From Carboxylicivirga taeanensis (GTDB lineage Bacteria > Bacteroidota > Bacteroidia > Bacteroidales > Marinilabiliaceae): 64,000 bases of DNA. The notes under the pieces are model-generated. The model had not been told where the DNA came from. It made no database searches and worked only from the letters and a program-made list of their open reading frames with translations. The stretch covers positions 1-64,000 of the forward strand of contig NZ_JBPUSJ010000009.1 of assembly GCF_051851475.1 (NCBI RefSeq), read 5' to 3'. Every line of letters begins with the position of its first letter. Within the stretch, counting starts at the first letter, position 1. Positions 1 through 10,294 of this stretch are shown here, one piece after another. The position numbers and the translations under genes are program-made.

Positions 1-3000
1 GCCCGGATTAAGAACCCAGTTGCCGGCTGGCAGGTTGCTTAGTACCACGCTTCCGGTGGCCGTTTCGCAGTCAGGCTGCGTGATGGAACCTACCAACGGT
101 GCTTCTGGCGCTGCCGGAGCGTTTAGAACGGCCTGGATGCCTAAGGCTGATACACAGCCATTGGCCATAATTTGAATATCAGTGTATGTGCCGGCCGGGG
201 CATTAAGAGTAGCGCTTCCGGCAGTGACTGCTACTGTTCCAAAATCGCCATCAGCATGTGTTACCAGATATGAACCATCAGCCACATTGGTGAGGTTCAG
301 TGCAATGGTGCCATTAGCTCCACAGCTAAGTGGATCGCTTGTTCCACTGATTGAAATAAGCGGGATAACATTCTTATCAATAATGCTTGTTTCTGTAACC
401 TGATCCCCATTTTCCACTCCGTTAACAACCGAGTCAATACTGACAATAAGGGTCTCATCATCGCCCGTTTCACAAAGATTATCATCCACAGCTGTTACCA
501 GCACATTTTTCGATGTTTCTCCAGGAGCAAATACCACTACATCAGTTCCACCAGTGTAATCTTGCGTTACCACTGCTGAACCAATGAATTTCAGGTTCAC
601 CGTTACTTCCTTATCTGAGCTATGGTTTAAACTAACTGTAAAAGTAGCTACCTCCTCATTGGCCTCCAATATGGTTACTTTATCAACAGCAATACTTGCT
701 TTTGGAACAGAATTGACTGTGATGGTAAACGTTTGTGGAGCGCTTGTATCATCGCCGCCATCGGCTATGCCACCATTGTCCTGCACATAAACGCTTACTA
801 GGGCCACACCCCATTGGTCAGGTGCTAATTCGTAGCTCAGGTTACCAGCAGCATCAATGGTTGGTTGGGTCGTAAAAAGTTCGTTATTATCGCTAGACGC
901 AATAAAGCTGAGCGATTGAAGCGCCTCATTAGCTGGCCCTGTGCTTTGCCCGCTGCCCCATGAATTAACTATCTGTAAACCTGTTGTATTCTCATCGAGA
1001 AGCTGGTCATCACCCTTCATAAATGAAGGTTCATCATTAACAGGCACAATGGTTAAATTAACCGTTGCCACGGCACAATCCCCATTTGCATCACAAATCT
1101 CATACGTAAAACCATCCGGTCCATTGTAGTTGGCATTTGGCGTATAAACCACATAATCATCCGCTGGGTTATTAGCTGTTCCATTGGTATGAATCATGGC
1201 GACTCCATTTTCAGGGGCAGAAACCATTACCAATGCGCCAGTAGAAGGACCATCGGCTCCAAAATCATCCGCGCCATTGCCATTATCGGCCAAAACAAGA
1301 ATATTGACTGCCCCATTATCCTCGTAAAGTTGAACCAAATCGTTGTTAGCAACAGGTGTTGTATTGCTACAGTCCGCCACTTGAACATCCATGGTGGTGC
1401 CGCATACACTCTCATCGTAATTGACAGTTATTGTGCGTGAGCCAACATCCTGCCAGGTTACGGAAATCGAATTCGTTCCATTTGCACCAGTAATGGTTCC
1501 TCCGGTTACCGACCACACATAGTTTGTCATGCCAGCTTCTGTTGAATACATTTCAACATCCCCCTGGCAGACTGATAAGTTCCCCGTTATCACCGGTGAA
1601 TCTTTAATCTGCACCCCAATAACTGTCTCCAAATCATAGTGACATGAACCATTTGAAGCCCGCACTTTTACAGGAATATTTCCGGTATTATTGATAGCGT
1701 ATGATGTAATGGTTAAGTCAGCTCCAGTTCCGATGAGTACATCACTCAGTGGCTGGGCCGTTATATCGTGCAACAATTGATAGCTAATGCCACTTTCGGC
1801 TCCGGCAATGGTCACGTCAAACGTATTGCCTGAACAGATAGCCGTTGGTTCGGGCTGAGCAACAAGCTCCAGATTAACAGGTCCAACATCGGGACGCACC
1901 TCCACCACAACCGGGTTTCCTCCGTTTAATTCTATTTCGCAACTGCTGCTGGTTGGAACCATACGCATGGCACGAACCGTAAAACTTTGCACATCGTTAT
2001 CAGGATGCGTTCCTCCATAAGGAAGGTTCCCTGTTGACACCGATATAGCCCCTCCATTTCCGGCTGCTGTATAGCCAATGGGATTATTAGCGGCATCGTA
2101 CACCTGATACATGACCCCTTTTTGGCTATTCTCAATCACAATGCTCGATGGCGTATTGGCACAAACAGGTGTTTCAGCCGTAATCGTTTTCATATCTTCA
2201 ATGAGCGAAGGGTCACATGGTACTTCAAACTCAGCAGACAAATCACTTTCGCAGGCCGAAACGGCCTCCACACTGGCTGTTAAACGTGCTCCGGCATAAA
2301 TCAGACTTCGTCCATTGCTATCGCTTAAGCCTGTAAAGGTATGGGTGGTACCGCCGTTTACACCAACGGCCGTCCAGGCGTCTTCGTTGTAATAATCGAT
2401 GTATAAACGCACGGTGTAAGGACCTCCGGCTGGCACTGTGACTTTTACGGAGGTCGCTCCCTCCACGGTGGTGTTATCAATGGCCAAGCCGCTGGCTGAT
2501 GTTGGGGAACCAACCGTTACCCCGGCCGACTCATCACTGGCTGCTGAACAGGAGCCAGCAGGTATTTTGGCAGAAAGAACCTGCCCCTGCGAGAGTGTTA
2601 AACCATAAACGGCCCATTTACCCTGCCTAAGGGTTGTACTTCCAATTTCGGAACCATTCGCCAGCAGCTGAATCACGGTTCCGTCATCAGCATTTGCTGT
2701 GCCGCTGACCGCCACACCAGTGCCTGCACAATAAGCCCCATCGACAACAGGGGCTGGCGGTTGTTGCTGCCCTACTGTAGCAATGGCCTTGCCAGACACA
2801 CATTCCGCACTACCTGCCTGGGTTATGTATTGAACCACTTCAATGTTTTCACAGCCCTGAAAAGTAAGATTATCCAGCGTCCAGCTGCTGCCTGTTACCA
2901 CAGCCTCCTGCACTGCTCCGTTAATATAAACCTGCACCGTTGAACCGCTCTCGCCATTGGTTGTCCCCGTAAGCATGGTTTCTGAAGGGCTGATAACAGT

Positions 3001-4647
3001 TCCCCCATTGATAATCGGATCACTGGCTGCATTTCTATAATCCCCATTATTATCCGACATACAGATAAATTCGTAATCGGAAGGACAAATATTAAGCGTT
3101 AAATCGCGTGAAACAATGTAATAAATACCCGGTTCAAACGATCCACCACTTTGATCTGCCTGAATTTCCCAATTTATATCCCTTGTTAAAGCTGGATTAG
3201 GTGCCTCTGGTAAAGCCCCTAAATCAAAGAGATTGCCATTGGTATCATAAATCGCAATTTCCATTAAATGCCCGTTGGGATTAGGTATTTGTCCCTTAAA
3301 CCCTTTCCTTCCATTAATTTTCTCAACATTAATAACGGCAGGTGTTTTATTATCGTCACAACTATTAATCACCTGCTCCACATCGCAATCGTCAAAAGAA
3401 ACCGATTCGGAAATGGTAACTGAGCCAATTACCTCGGCAGGGTTTTGGGCCGTTGCTTTTACGTAATAACCGGTAATCAACTCAGGCACAGTCACGGTCC
3501 AGGTTCCACCACTTACGGTTGTTGTGTAAGTTACAGCTGAGTTAAACTCCCTATTGTCAGCAACATAAACCACAATATTGGTCCCATCATCCTCACTTGA
3601 ACTTCCGGTGACCGAAGTAGATCCAGTAATGGGTGTATTAATAAACGGACAATCACTTCGTGGCGCAATGCGCTGGTTATCATCAATGTCCTCAGCAGTT
3701 GTTGGGGGGAAGACATTTATCAGATCCGTCACCAATTCTTCAGGCGTCCCCTCACTATCTATGCCTCCCCAATCGGACAAAGAGGCGTTTGCCAACCCTT
3801 TATTAAACCCGGGGTTCGGATTCATTATGGTAGCGCCCACCATACGTAGCGGGGTGGTTGTGGTAATATGCCCGCCTGCAATGGTAGCTTCATCAAAAGT
3901 TAAGGCACTAACCGCGCGCCAGGGAATGTAAAAATCATAAAAATACTCTTGCCCATCCGAACAGCTTCCTCCGGTATACTTCCAGGCCACAGCTTTCTGT
4001 GCAAAATCCTCATAGGGAAACGTACCGTCTCGTGCATCCACATTGGCACCATCACTTGAGGTTCCGGCGTGCACACCATCAATATTATAAATACCAACTC
4101 CAAAATTAGTAGCTAAATATATTTCGACCTCAAAACCAGGATTTTCAGCTGTGTAGTTAGGGTCTCCGGCAGAAGCGCCTACGATGGCCGGATCACCAAA
4201 ACGTCCGTCAATATCAATAAAAACACTATAGCTTTTTGAATTAGGCGCATACCCCGCCAAACGAAAGCGATACAATAAATAGGGACCGCCAGAGGTATTC
4301 TGATCAAAATAGGAATACATAGGTTCGCCATATTCCCGGATATCATCAAAATCATTAAAAAAACAGTTGGGTCCTGGTCCTGGATCTTCTGTTGGTTCCA
4401 TTTGAACTACAGCAAAAGGGACAAAGGGTATTTCGCTTTGCTGATTAGCAAATTTATCGGCTGCTGAAAAGCCGGTTGTTGATTTAGATATAAACCCATC
4501 GCCATTGGGGTCTAAAACATGGTTTCCCAAATTTTCAAAAATCATACCGGGCGTTTGAGCCTTTGAGAGGTATGTAAAAAACACAAAGGCCAGAAGAATA
4601 AGGCTAAACTTACTTCGTGCTGTTTTTACTAAAAAACGGTTAGTCAT
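1..4647 (-). CDS. Giant secreted multidomain surface protein, 3' end outside window
   Basis: An open frame of 1549 codons runs from an ATG at 4647 leftwards to base 1 without a stop, so the C-terminus lies outside the window. The N-terminus is a signal peptide (hydrophobic stretch about residues 11-25, ending SKAQ). Residues about 70-290 look like a calcium-dependent, DOMON-like beta fold with many Asp/Gly turns. Several Ig/PKD-like repeats follow, with adhesin-style segments. About 1098-1203 is a cadherin/VCBS-like domain (starts TPVANND, ends VNDEP). About 1312-1423 is a Calx-beta domain (IAVDKVTILEANEE). Such proteins are usually exported by the type IX system and act as adhesins or surface-layer components; the expected sorting domain cannot be seen here. 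The gene stands alone, behind an AT-rich 450-base leader. Function beyond cell-surface adhesion or scaffolding is unknown. Confidence 0.85.
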   Translation of the reverse strand, partial: MTNRFLVKTARSKFSLILLAFVFFTYLSKAQTPGMIFENLGNHVLDPNGDGFISKSTTGFSAADKFANQQSEIPFVPFAVVQMEPTEDPGPGPNCFFNDFDDIREYGEPMYSYFDQNTSGGPYLLYRFRLAGYAPNSKSYSVFIDIDGRFGDPAIVGASAGDPNYTAENPGFEVEIYLATNFGVGIYNIDGVHAGTSSDGANVDARDGTFPYEDFAQKAVAWKYTGGSCSDGQEYFYDFYIPWRAVSALTFDEATIAGGHITTTTPLRMVGATIMNPNPGFNKGLANASLSDWGGIDSEGTPEELVTDLINVFPPTTAEDIDDNQRIAPRSDCPFINTPITGSTSVTGSSSEDDGTNIVVYVADNREFNSAVTYTTTVSGGTWTVTVPELITGYYVKATAQNPAEVIGSVTISESVSFDDCDVEQVINSCDDNKTPAVINVEKINGRKGFKGQIPNPNGHLMEIAIYDTNGNLFDLGALPEAPNPALTRDINWEIQADQSGGSFEPGIYYIVSRDLTLNICPSDYEFICMSDNNGDYRNAASDPIINGGTVISPSETMLTGTTNGESGSTVQVYINGAVQEAVVTGSSWTLDNLTFQGCENIEVVQYITQAGSAECVSGKAIATVGQQQPPAPVVDGAYCAGTGVAVSGTANADDGTVIQLLANGSEIGSTTLRQGKWAVYGLTLSQGQVLSAKIPAGSCSAASDESAGVTVGSPTSASGLAIDNTTVEGATSVKVTVPAGGPYTVRLYIDYYNEDAWTAVGVNGGTTHTFTGLSDSNGRSLIYAGARLTASVEAVSACESDLSAEFEVPCDPSLIEDMKTITAETPVCANTPSSIVIENSQKGVMYQVYDAANNPIGYTAAGNGGAISVSTGNLPYGGTHPDNDVQSFTVRAMRMVPTSSSCEIELNGGNPVVVEVRPDVGPVNLELVAQPEPTAICSGNTFDVTIAGAESGISYQLLHDITAQPLSDVLIGTGADLTITSYAINNTGNIPVKVRASNGSCHYDLETVIGVQIKDSPVITGNLSVCQGDVEMYSTEAGMTNYVWSVTGGTITGANGTNSISVTWQDVGSRTITVNYDESVCGTTMDVQVADCSNTTPVANNDLVQLYEDNGAVNILVLADNGNGADDFGADGPSTGALVMVSAPENGVAMIHTNGTANNPADDYVVYTPNANYNGPDGFTYEICDANGDCAVATVNLTIVPVNDEPSFMKGDDQLLDENTTGLQIVNSWGSGQSTGPANEALQSLSFIASSDNNELFTTQPTIDAAGNLSYELAPDQWGVALVSVYVQDNGGIADGGDDTSAPQTFTITVNSVPKASIAVDKVTILEANEEVATFTVSLNHSSDKEVTVNLKFIGSAVVTQDYTGGTDVVVFAPGETSKNVLVTAVDDNLCETGDDETLIVSIDSVVNGVENGDQVTETSIIDKNVIPLISISGTSDPLSCGANGTIALNLTNVADGSYLVTHADGDFGTVAVTAGSATLNAPAGTYTDIQIMANGCVSALGIQAVLNAPAAPEAPLVGSITQPDCETATGSVVLSNLPAGNWVLNPG

Positions 4648-5097
4648 TCGTTGGTTCGTTAATTTAATTACTTAATTACCTTAATTAATACGAAAGCCGT
4701 TTAATTAGTTGGTTTTTATACATCAATAACACAAAAATCCTGACCAAAATAATGATGGACCTGACAAAAATAAATAATTACCCGTTTCTACTTTGAAAAG
4801 TGAATTATTATGTAAATACGTGTAGTTCAAAATACAAGCCTTTCAATACAAGTCCAAAAGCAATTGTAAGAAGACCACAGCAAAAAGGAACAGGCTGTAT
4901 AAAAACCCTATTAATAAGCGTAAAAGAGGTTCATGTTTCCATAAGAAGAGCACACTGACAGGTTCAGCACATCATAAACAATGTATGAAAAGAAAAAGGC
5001 TGTCCGTATAATGGACAGCCTTATAACTGAAAGGTGTTATTCCCCGATTCCTAAACGAAGGTAATGGTGCAAGCAGTGTAGCTTTGACCTCCCCCTC
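4648..5097. other. Intergenic region, AT-rich leader plus terminator
   Basis: This 450-base gap holds the terminator of the gene at 5098-6576 (4991-5020) and an AT-rich leader of the giant surface gene, with repeated TTAATTA-like strings just before its ATG. On the minus strand TATTTTTG occurs about 120 bases before the start and would fit a -7 box, but no matching upstream TTTG was found. No coding signal was seen. Confidence 0.5.
4991..5020 (-). terminator. Intrinsic terminator after the T9SS-sorted protein gene
   Basis: An 8-base perfect stem (GGCTGTCC / GGACAGCC, 4998-5005 and 5013-5020) with a 7-base loop is followed on the minus strand by TTTTTCTTTT. It lies about 80 bases past the stop of the gene at 5098-6576. 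Confidence 0.85.
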
Positions 5098-6576
5098 TTA
5101 TTGAACAATAATTTTTTTAATATATTGATTATCACTGCCTAACACTTTAAGCAAGTAAACACCTGCCTCCAAGTGGTAAACAATGCTATTATTACTTACA
5201 AGCCCCTTGGCAACTGAGGCGCCAGTTAAATCAAAAATTTCGTATGTGGCATTATTTCCTTTTAACCCATTAACAAATAATTGACCATTTGAAGGATTGG
5301 GATACACCTCAATTGCATTAGCAGCTGTAGCAGCAGGTTCCAATGCAGTTGTCATGTTATCATAAACAAATAACTCCTTACGACCACCTGATCCTGCACT
5401 CATAGCTTGCATATACAACTTTCCCTTGTATGCTGTTGGGTAATTGACAGACTGCACATTTTCGTCCACTTTATCAGCCGTTAACTGACCATTAAAGCTA
5501 TACAAATACTTCAAACCATCGGTTCCATCAATACCAGCAAAGAAGGCTTTATTATTATGTTCAACAACTTTATCCCATGGATTGAAGCTCACCTTAAGGT
5601 CGGTAGTCCCATCATTCATTTTTACCACCTGAAGGCCAGCTTGCTCATCAGCCGGATCGTACACAAACAGCTTCTTATCTGTTTCACCAACTTTAGTGCC
5701 TTTTATGAGTAGCTTATTGTTAAAAGCTCCTAAAATTCCACAGGTATGATCAGCCTTCAATGCATCGTTTATACCAACTACCTCCACAGTTCCATCAGTT
5801 GTCAGGTCTGTCTTCCAAATACGTAATACATTTTGAGCACTTGCAGCAGTAAAGTAAATTTCATTTCCAACTTTGGTAAAAGATTTAGGAACACTAAAAT
5901 CATAAGAAGGATATAAGTCCTTAACAGTTGAGTAACCAGTTGCCGGATCAAACAAACCAAGTTCATAATGAGTCCCAATTACTCCATTAACAGCTGGTTT
6001 TGCACTCATTAGGTATTTGTCACCATCTTTAATAACACCACCCCCAAAGGTATATAGCGGCAAATTGTTTCCATCAAGTTGGTTTGGCAATAACACAGGA
6101 GAATTAGCTGCGTTTCCATCCCACGAAAACAAAAGCTTTTGGCCCGAAGCAGCTTCCTTGGCCATGAATACAACCTTGCCTTCGGATATGAAATATTGCT
6201 CGGCCTCCATAAACCAATCACCAACTTTAGTTGCTCCAGTAGCATCAACCAAGTAAGTTGCATAGGTTCTGCCATCCACGGCTGCTTTATAATAGATAGA
6301 GTTATTAAGTACAAACGGAAGCGTTGCGTAAGACGGTCCTCCACTTCGTATTTCTGCCGCATTGAAGTTAGTCCCATCAAAAACGTGAGGATTGTAGACT
6401 ATAGCCCTTCCACTGTATCCTTGCATACCGTACATGGCTAAATAATCTGTACTGGCAATCAGTATTGTTGGCTCTAGTCCGTAACCTCCATATGGTTTTG
6501 GCATCACCAGTTCCACCTGTGCAAACAAGGAACTTGAAAACAGGCAAATAATTAAACTAAGGTAGAAATTTTTCAT
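5098..6576 (-). CDS. Secreted beta-propeller-like protein with T9SS type A sorting domain
   Basis: This 492-residue protein starts with a clear signal peptide (about 1-19, ending SLFAQ). Its C-terminal 70 residues (about 422-492) are a type IX secretion type A sorting domain: IEVYPNPSNGQLFVNG, then an EIFDLTGA segment, a GVYLLKV strand and a basic end KKIIVQ. The domain directs passage through the outer membrane and surface attachment or release. The middle repeats short units such as RIWKTDLTTDGT and KLFVYDPADE, like the ELWxxDGT-type blades seen in Bacteroidota surface proteins, so a beta-propeller is likely. It lies 67 bases behind the thioredoxin-fold gene and may be the last gene of the SusCD operon. 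No catalytic motif was recognised. Confidence 0.85.
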   Translation of the reverse strand: MKNFYLSLIICLFSSSLFAQVELVMPKPYGGYGLEPTILIASTDYLAMYGMQGYSGRAIVYNPHVFDGTNFNAAEIRSGGPSYATLPFVLNNSIYYKAAVDGRTYATYLVDATGATKVGDWFMEAEQYFISEGKVVFMAKEAASGQKLLFSWDGNAANSPVLLPNQLDGNNLPLYTFGGGVIKDGDKYLMSAKPAVNGVIGTHYELGLFDPATGYSTVKDLYPSYDFSVPKSFTKVGNEIYFTAASAQNVLRIWKTDLTTDGTVEVVGINDALKADHTCGILGAFNNKLLIKGTKVGETDKKLFVYDPADEQAGLQVVKMNDGTTDLKVSFNPWDKVVEHNNKAFFAGIDGTDGLKYLYSFNGQLTADKVDENVQSVNYPTAYKGKLYMQAMSAGSGGRKELFVYDNMTTALEPAATAANAIEVYPNPSNGQLFVNGLKGNNATYEIFDLTGASVAKGLVSNNSIVYHLEAGVYLLKVLGSDNQYIKKIIVQ

Positions 6577-6643
6577 GATTTGAGTTTTAATTACGTAGGT
6601 TCATCTTGATTAGTAGGGTTAAGCTGATTAAAATTGGTCGATT

Positions 6644-7909
6644 TTAGTAAGGAAATTTCGCTTTAAAGTTGCCAATGCCAAAATACTGATAGTACCTTTT
6701 TGACAACTGAGGGTCTGGATATTCATGCATAAACGTAAGTGCTTCCAGGGCCTCTTTTACATTATTCAGGTTATTCTGTGCCATGGCATAATACATCACC
6801 GATGCTTTGCTCGGCGTTTTCTTAAGGCACTCTTTTGCAATAGCTAACAACTCCTCGCCTTTTACTTTATTTCCTTTAAGGAAATACTCAGAAAAGCTGA
6901 TTGAATACAAAAGCTCGCTATAGAGGAAAGGATAATCACTGCCGTATTTATCGAGAACATCAGCCACTTCACTAATTCCATCCGCATAATTACCGGTATA
7001 CAATAATTTTTCGCAGGCAATGGAAGCCAAAAACATTTCCTTGTATTTAAAATCCATGTCACCAAGTTGCTTTATTGCCTCATCGAACTTTTTCATCAGC
7101 TCATCTTTGGTTTTGTCATCTTTAGCACGATTTGCTTTAATGACTAAAGAACTTGGCATGCGCACAAAAGTACCGTAAAGCTTTCTCCAGTAGGTTCCCA
7201 GTCTTGTTTCAGACGTATTGGTTAACTGCCCGTAATACTCCGCATTTTCAACAAACGTTTTGAACAGATAATTATCAGGAAATTCGCCATTACGTGCTCT
7301 TGAGAACCTCATTAATATGGACATTGTTTGAGGTGTTCTAATCTCCTCAGGAGTCAAACTCTTCACGTATTCAGTTGCAACCGGCGTCACCTTTTTAGGA
7401 TCGGTAACCGATAACAGACCAAAGGCATATTCGTTTAATAATTGATAGGAGCGTTCGCCGTTTTTCCACCGTTCCTCAAGCAAACGGGCTTTTTGGCCCT
7501 TCATCTCTTTTAGAGCGTTTTGTGCGACTTTTACGAAGGCCTCAGGATTGAGCACCCCCGATTGTGTATCCAATAATTCGCTATCAGGTGTAACCCAAAA
7601 GAAGGATGGAAAGGCTGAGGCTTTGAAATGCTTAAAGAATTTACTGTCTGCCTGATTCTCTGCATCTAATTTTAGGTTTACAAAATTGGCATTGAAGTAG
7701 TCGCCAACAACCTTTTGAGTAAACACGTCGCGCGCCATTTTTTTGCATGGACCGCACCATGTTGTATACACATCAACAAAAATATTTTTGTTTTCCTGTT
7801 TGGCTTTTTTACAAGCTTCCTGGTATGTTCCTTCAAAAAACACAATCCCTTGTGAAAATGCCAGGTTACTAATTAATAGTAACACTAAAATGTTTACAGT
7901 CTTTTTCAT
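6644..7909 (-). CDS. Periplasmic thioredoxin-fold protein with helical C-terminal region
   Basis: The protein has 421 residues. A signal peptide (about 1-20, ending AFSQ) precedes a thioredoxin domain (about 22-135) with the active-site motif WCGPC (Cys52, Cys55) in a DVYTTWCGPCKKMARDVF context, as in DUF255/thioredoxin-like periplasmic disulfide proteins. The cis-Pro position is seen in KASAFPSFFWV. The remaining roughly 280 residues are helical and may form TPR-like hairpins (for example YSELLYSISFSEYFLKGNK, ALEALTFMHEY). It probably reduces or isomerises disulfides outside the inner membrane. It follows the PKD-like lipoprotein gene by 35 bases in the SusCD operon, so its client may be one of those envelope proteins or the imported substrate. 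Confidence 0.85.
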   Translation of the reverse strand: MKKTVNILVLLLISNLAFSQGIVFFEGTYQEACKKAKQENKNIFVDVYTTWCGPCKKMARDVFTQKVVGDYFNANFVNLKLDAENQADSKFFKHFKASAFPSFFWVTPDSELLDTQSGVLNPEAFVKVAQNALKEMKGQKARLLEERWKNGERSYQLLNEYAFGLLSVTDPKKVTPVATEYVKSLTPEEIRTPQTMSILMRFSRARNGEFPDNYLFKTFVENAEYYGQLTNTSETRLGTYWRKLYGTFVRMPSSLVIKANRAKDDKTKDELMKKFDEAIKQLGDMDFKYKEMFLASIACEKLLYTGNYADGISEVADVLDKYGSDYPFLYSELLYSISFSEYFLKGNKVKGEELLAIAKECLKKTPSKASVMYYAMAQNNLNNVKEALEALTFMHEYPDPQLSKRYYQYFGIGNFKAKFPY

Positions 7910-7944
7910 TTATATTATTTTATTTCCAAATATTTACTTCTTAA

Positions 7945-9534
7945 CTAGTTATATTTCTCGTCTATATCTATTACCTCATCGCAAAACCCAAGTCTTTCAA
8001 ATAGTTTATTGGCATGGGCACCTCCCTGTGTCGACACTTCATAAAACATGACTCCCCCCTTTTGATTAGCCAGCGTATTATCAATAACTGACAATCTGAT
8101 TTGTTGCGAATCACGAGTATTGTCCGGATTATCAACCAATGGCTCAGGTATCTGTATGGTTGGAAACTCCATGTAGGTAATCTCCTTATTTTCTGCACTT
8201 AAGTCGACCAATACAGCTTCAGACATTTCGGTGCTTGAAGAGGTAAGTGTATTTAATCGAAGAGCGTACACCTTGTCGCTAGTTGCATACATTAAAACTT
8301 CCTGCATTTTATCATTAGCAGCAAAACTGATGGCTGACGAAATGTTGGGAGCAATGCTAGCATCCAGTTCAATTTTTGCCGTTGACACAAATTCCATTTT
8401 AATATATGGAGGAGTAGGCAACATGGTGCGCTTAAAGATAAACTTGTATAAAGTAATGCTATTGGTCTGCGGATCTCTTAATACGAACCAATAGGCGGCT
8501 CCCGCGGCACTGCCAACAGCGAGCATTTCCATATTGGCACCAATATTATTTGGATTAAAAAACTCATCCCCATTTGCACCAATTTCGATTTGGTACAGCA
8601 CCCCTTTATTCCAGGGAGTATGCTTCAACAAGCGGCCGTTTTCATAATCAAAATACATTGGATAAATACCATTAATAATAAAAGGGGCCACGCGGTAGCT
8701 ATACTGACCATCTTGAGGTAATAAACTAGACTCCCATTGCACTACGCCCATATTAGAAGCCCGCTTATGGATTCTCCCATTTACAATCAGGTATTCAACT
8801 TGTTTATATTTTTGATAATACGTGCTGCCTGGAATTTCATGCTCCGTAACAAAACTGTCGAAACCATCAAAAAAACTCATCGAGGCCTTCATCGTATTGG
8901 GTTCTAAATAGTACCCTCCTTCGTCGGCACCACAGGCCACCAACACCGATTTCATAAATGGCTTTGATTCAACAGGGTTAATAACGTCAATGTGCAAAGG
9001 ATTTGCAGGCAGAACCTTCCCTTCATTTGCCTTACTAAATATGTTTTCCAGCAATGTTCTTTCAGAATCTGCCTGCAGGAAGTTCAGTTCTGTTGCGCCA
9101 TTCTCCCGACATAGCAAAATAGTGCCTTTGGAGTACAGTGTGGTTATTTCAACAGCTGTTTCCTTGCGATAATAAATACCGGTCGTATTATCTATTACTT
9201 TATAACCCAGGTTGTAAGTCAAACCAGCGGTTACGAATTTGGGAAGCATGGCTGCTTTTAAGTTTTTTTCAAAACCTATTGTATCCTTCCCTTCTTCACT
9301 TGGCCTGTAAATATACCAGAGGTAGGACAAGTTAGAGTCATCGTCAGCACTGGTGGTAATTGTTGGTTCAATTTCGAGTGTATCGAGTAGGGGTACCGAA
9401 TATTTAAGCTCAATATCACTAATTTCAACAGTATTCAGATCCTTGAAATTTGTTATTGTATTATCCTCAATACAAGATGTGGTAATAAATATACAAGCAA
9501 GAAGCAGTGCTATAGTATGTTTCATTTTTTTCAT
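7945..9534 (-). CDS. PKD-like family lipoprotein of a SusCD locus
   Basis: This 529-residue protein has a lipoprotein signal ending TTSC (Cys21), so it is probably lipid-anchored, likely at the outer membrane. The N-terminal part (about 30-130) resembles the PKD-like/PKD_2 domain found in Bacteroidota lipoproteins next to SusC/SusD: LSYLWYIYRPSEEGKD, then GLTYNLGYKVIDN and RKETAVEI. The rest (about 130-529) consists of beta-rich repeats that could form a propeller; no catalytic residues were seen. It sits between the DUF4843 gene (36 bases upstream) and the thioredoxin-fold gene (35 bases downstream), an arrangement recurring in SusCD operons of this type. It probably binds ligand at the cell surface. 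The ligand is unknown. Confidence 0.8.
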   Translation of the reverse strand: MKKMKHTIALLLACIFITTSCIEDNTITNFKDLNTVEISDIELKYSVPLLDTLEIEPTITTSADDDSNLSYLWYIYRPSEEGKDTIGFEKNLKAAMLPKFVTAGLTYNLGYKVIDNTTGIYYRKETAVEITTLYSKGTILLCRENGATELNFLQADSERTLLENIFSKANEGKVLPANPLHIDVINPVESKPFMKSVLVACGADEGGYYLEPNTMKASMSFFDGFDSFVTEHEIPGSTYYQKYKQVEYLIVNGRIHKRASNMGVVQWESSLLPQDGQYSYRVAPFIINGIYPMYFDYENGRLLKHTPWNKGVLYQIEIGANGDEFFNPNNIGANMEMLAVGSAAGAAYWFVLRDPQTNSITLYKFIFKRTMLPTPPYIKMEFVSTAKIELDASIAPNISSAISFAANDKMQEVLMYATSDKVYALRLNTLTSSSTEMSEAVLVDLSAENKEITYMEFPTIQIPEPLVDNPDNTRDSQQIRLSVIDNTLANQKGGVMFYEVSTQGGAHANKLFERLGFCDEVIDIDEKYN

Positions 9535-9570
9535 ATAAACATTGTATTAATCAAAGAGTGAAATATGAGA

Positions 9571-10278
9571 TTAATAAGGTTCCCATAAAGGAATGAGCTT
9601 ACCGTTTTCGTCGTATACATCGTTTGTTGCGATGTATTTGGCAGCTTCGCGACCTACATACATCCAGTAACTATAGGCACTATAACCACCCCAACCCCTT
9701 GTTTCCTGATAGGTTAATGGGAAATCATGCCCCATAATATCAATGCATAACTGGTGCTTTACCTTGGAGTATTCGCCAAAATACCGTTGAAATTTGCTAT
9801 CCCAGTATTGAGGCTTAATCAGTTGGTCGGTCAGAAAGATTCTTACAGATGATTTATCCAGATAACCGACATCCATATCATCAGTACCTACAAGTTCTAA
9901 CGAAAGAGTAACCATCGAGTCCTCCAAATCCGCACTTTTGGTTAAAATTAATGGCAGGTTAGTAGATGATTTGCCGGCAGGAAAGGTATGTGTATCATTA
10001 AGACCAACATAATGAACCCCTTCCTGAGCCGTTGATTCACTGCTCACATTTATTTTATAGACTAAATCTTTTGTTGCTGAGCCAAGTATTTTCACCCGCA
10101 GATTAATGGTATCAATAGCATTTGGAGTTGTAGTGAAACTATACACTAAACTATCGCTGTTCTGATCATAGTCTGCAAAATACACGCCTGGCTTCTCATC
10201 ATATTGCAATCGTTCATTTTGACTGCAACCATAAATGGTTAAGATGATTAGGCATAGTTGAATCAATGTCTTTTTCAT
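9571..10278 (-). CDS. DUF4843 domain lipoprotein of a SusCD locus
   Basis: The protein has 235 residues from the start MKKTLIQLC; an in-frame ATG 14 codons earlier would overlap susD and is less likely. A lipoprotein signal ends IYGC (about Cys18). The body matches the DUF4843 type: PGVYFADYDQNSDSLVYSF near the start, a Calx-beta-like middle (QEGVHYVGLNDTHTFPAG, LPLILTKSADLEDS) and a C-terminal part with WDSKFQRYFGEYS and a Trp/Tyr-rich GWGGYSAYSYW. DUF4843 proteins are known mainly as SusD-adjacent surface lipoproteins of unknown function. The gene follows susD by 16 bases. It probably forms part of the surface ligand-capture complex. Confidence 0.85.
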   Translation of the reverse strand: MKKTLIQLCLIILTIYGCSQNERLQYDEKPGVYFADYDQNSDSLVYSFTTTPNAIDTINLRVKILGSATKDLVYKINVSSESTAQEGVHYVGLNDTHTFPAGKSSTNLPLILTKSADLEDSMVTLSLELVGTDDMDVGYLDKSSVRIFLTDQLIKPQYWDSKFQRYFGEYSKVKHQLCIDIMGHDFPLTYQETRGWGGYSAYSYWMYVGREAAKYIATNDVYDENGKLIPLWEPY

Positions 10279-10294
10279 GTTCCGTTCTTTTATA

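Noticed and set aside
3531..3716. Alternate-frame open stretches across the giant surface gene
   Set aside because: They are shadows of the single long frame, which is protein-like throughout.
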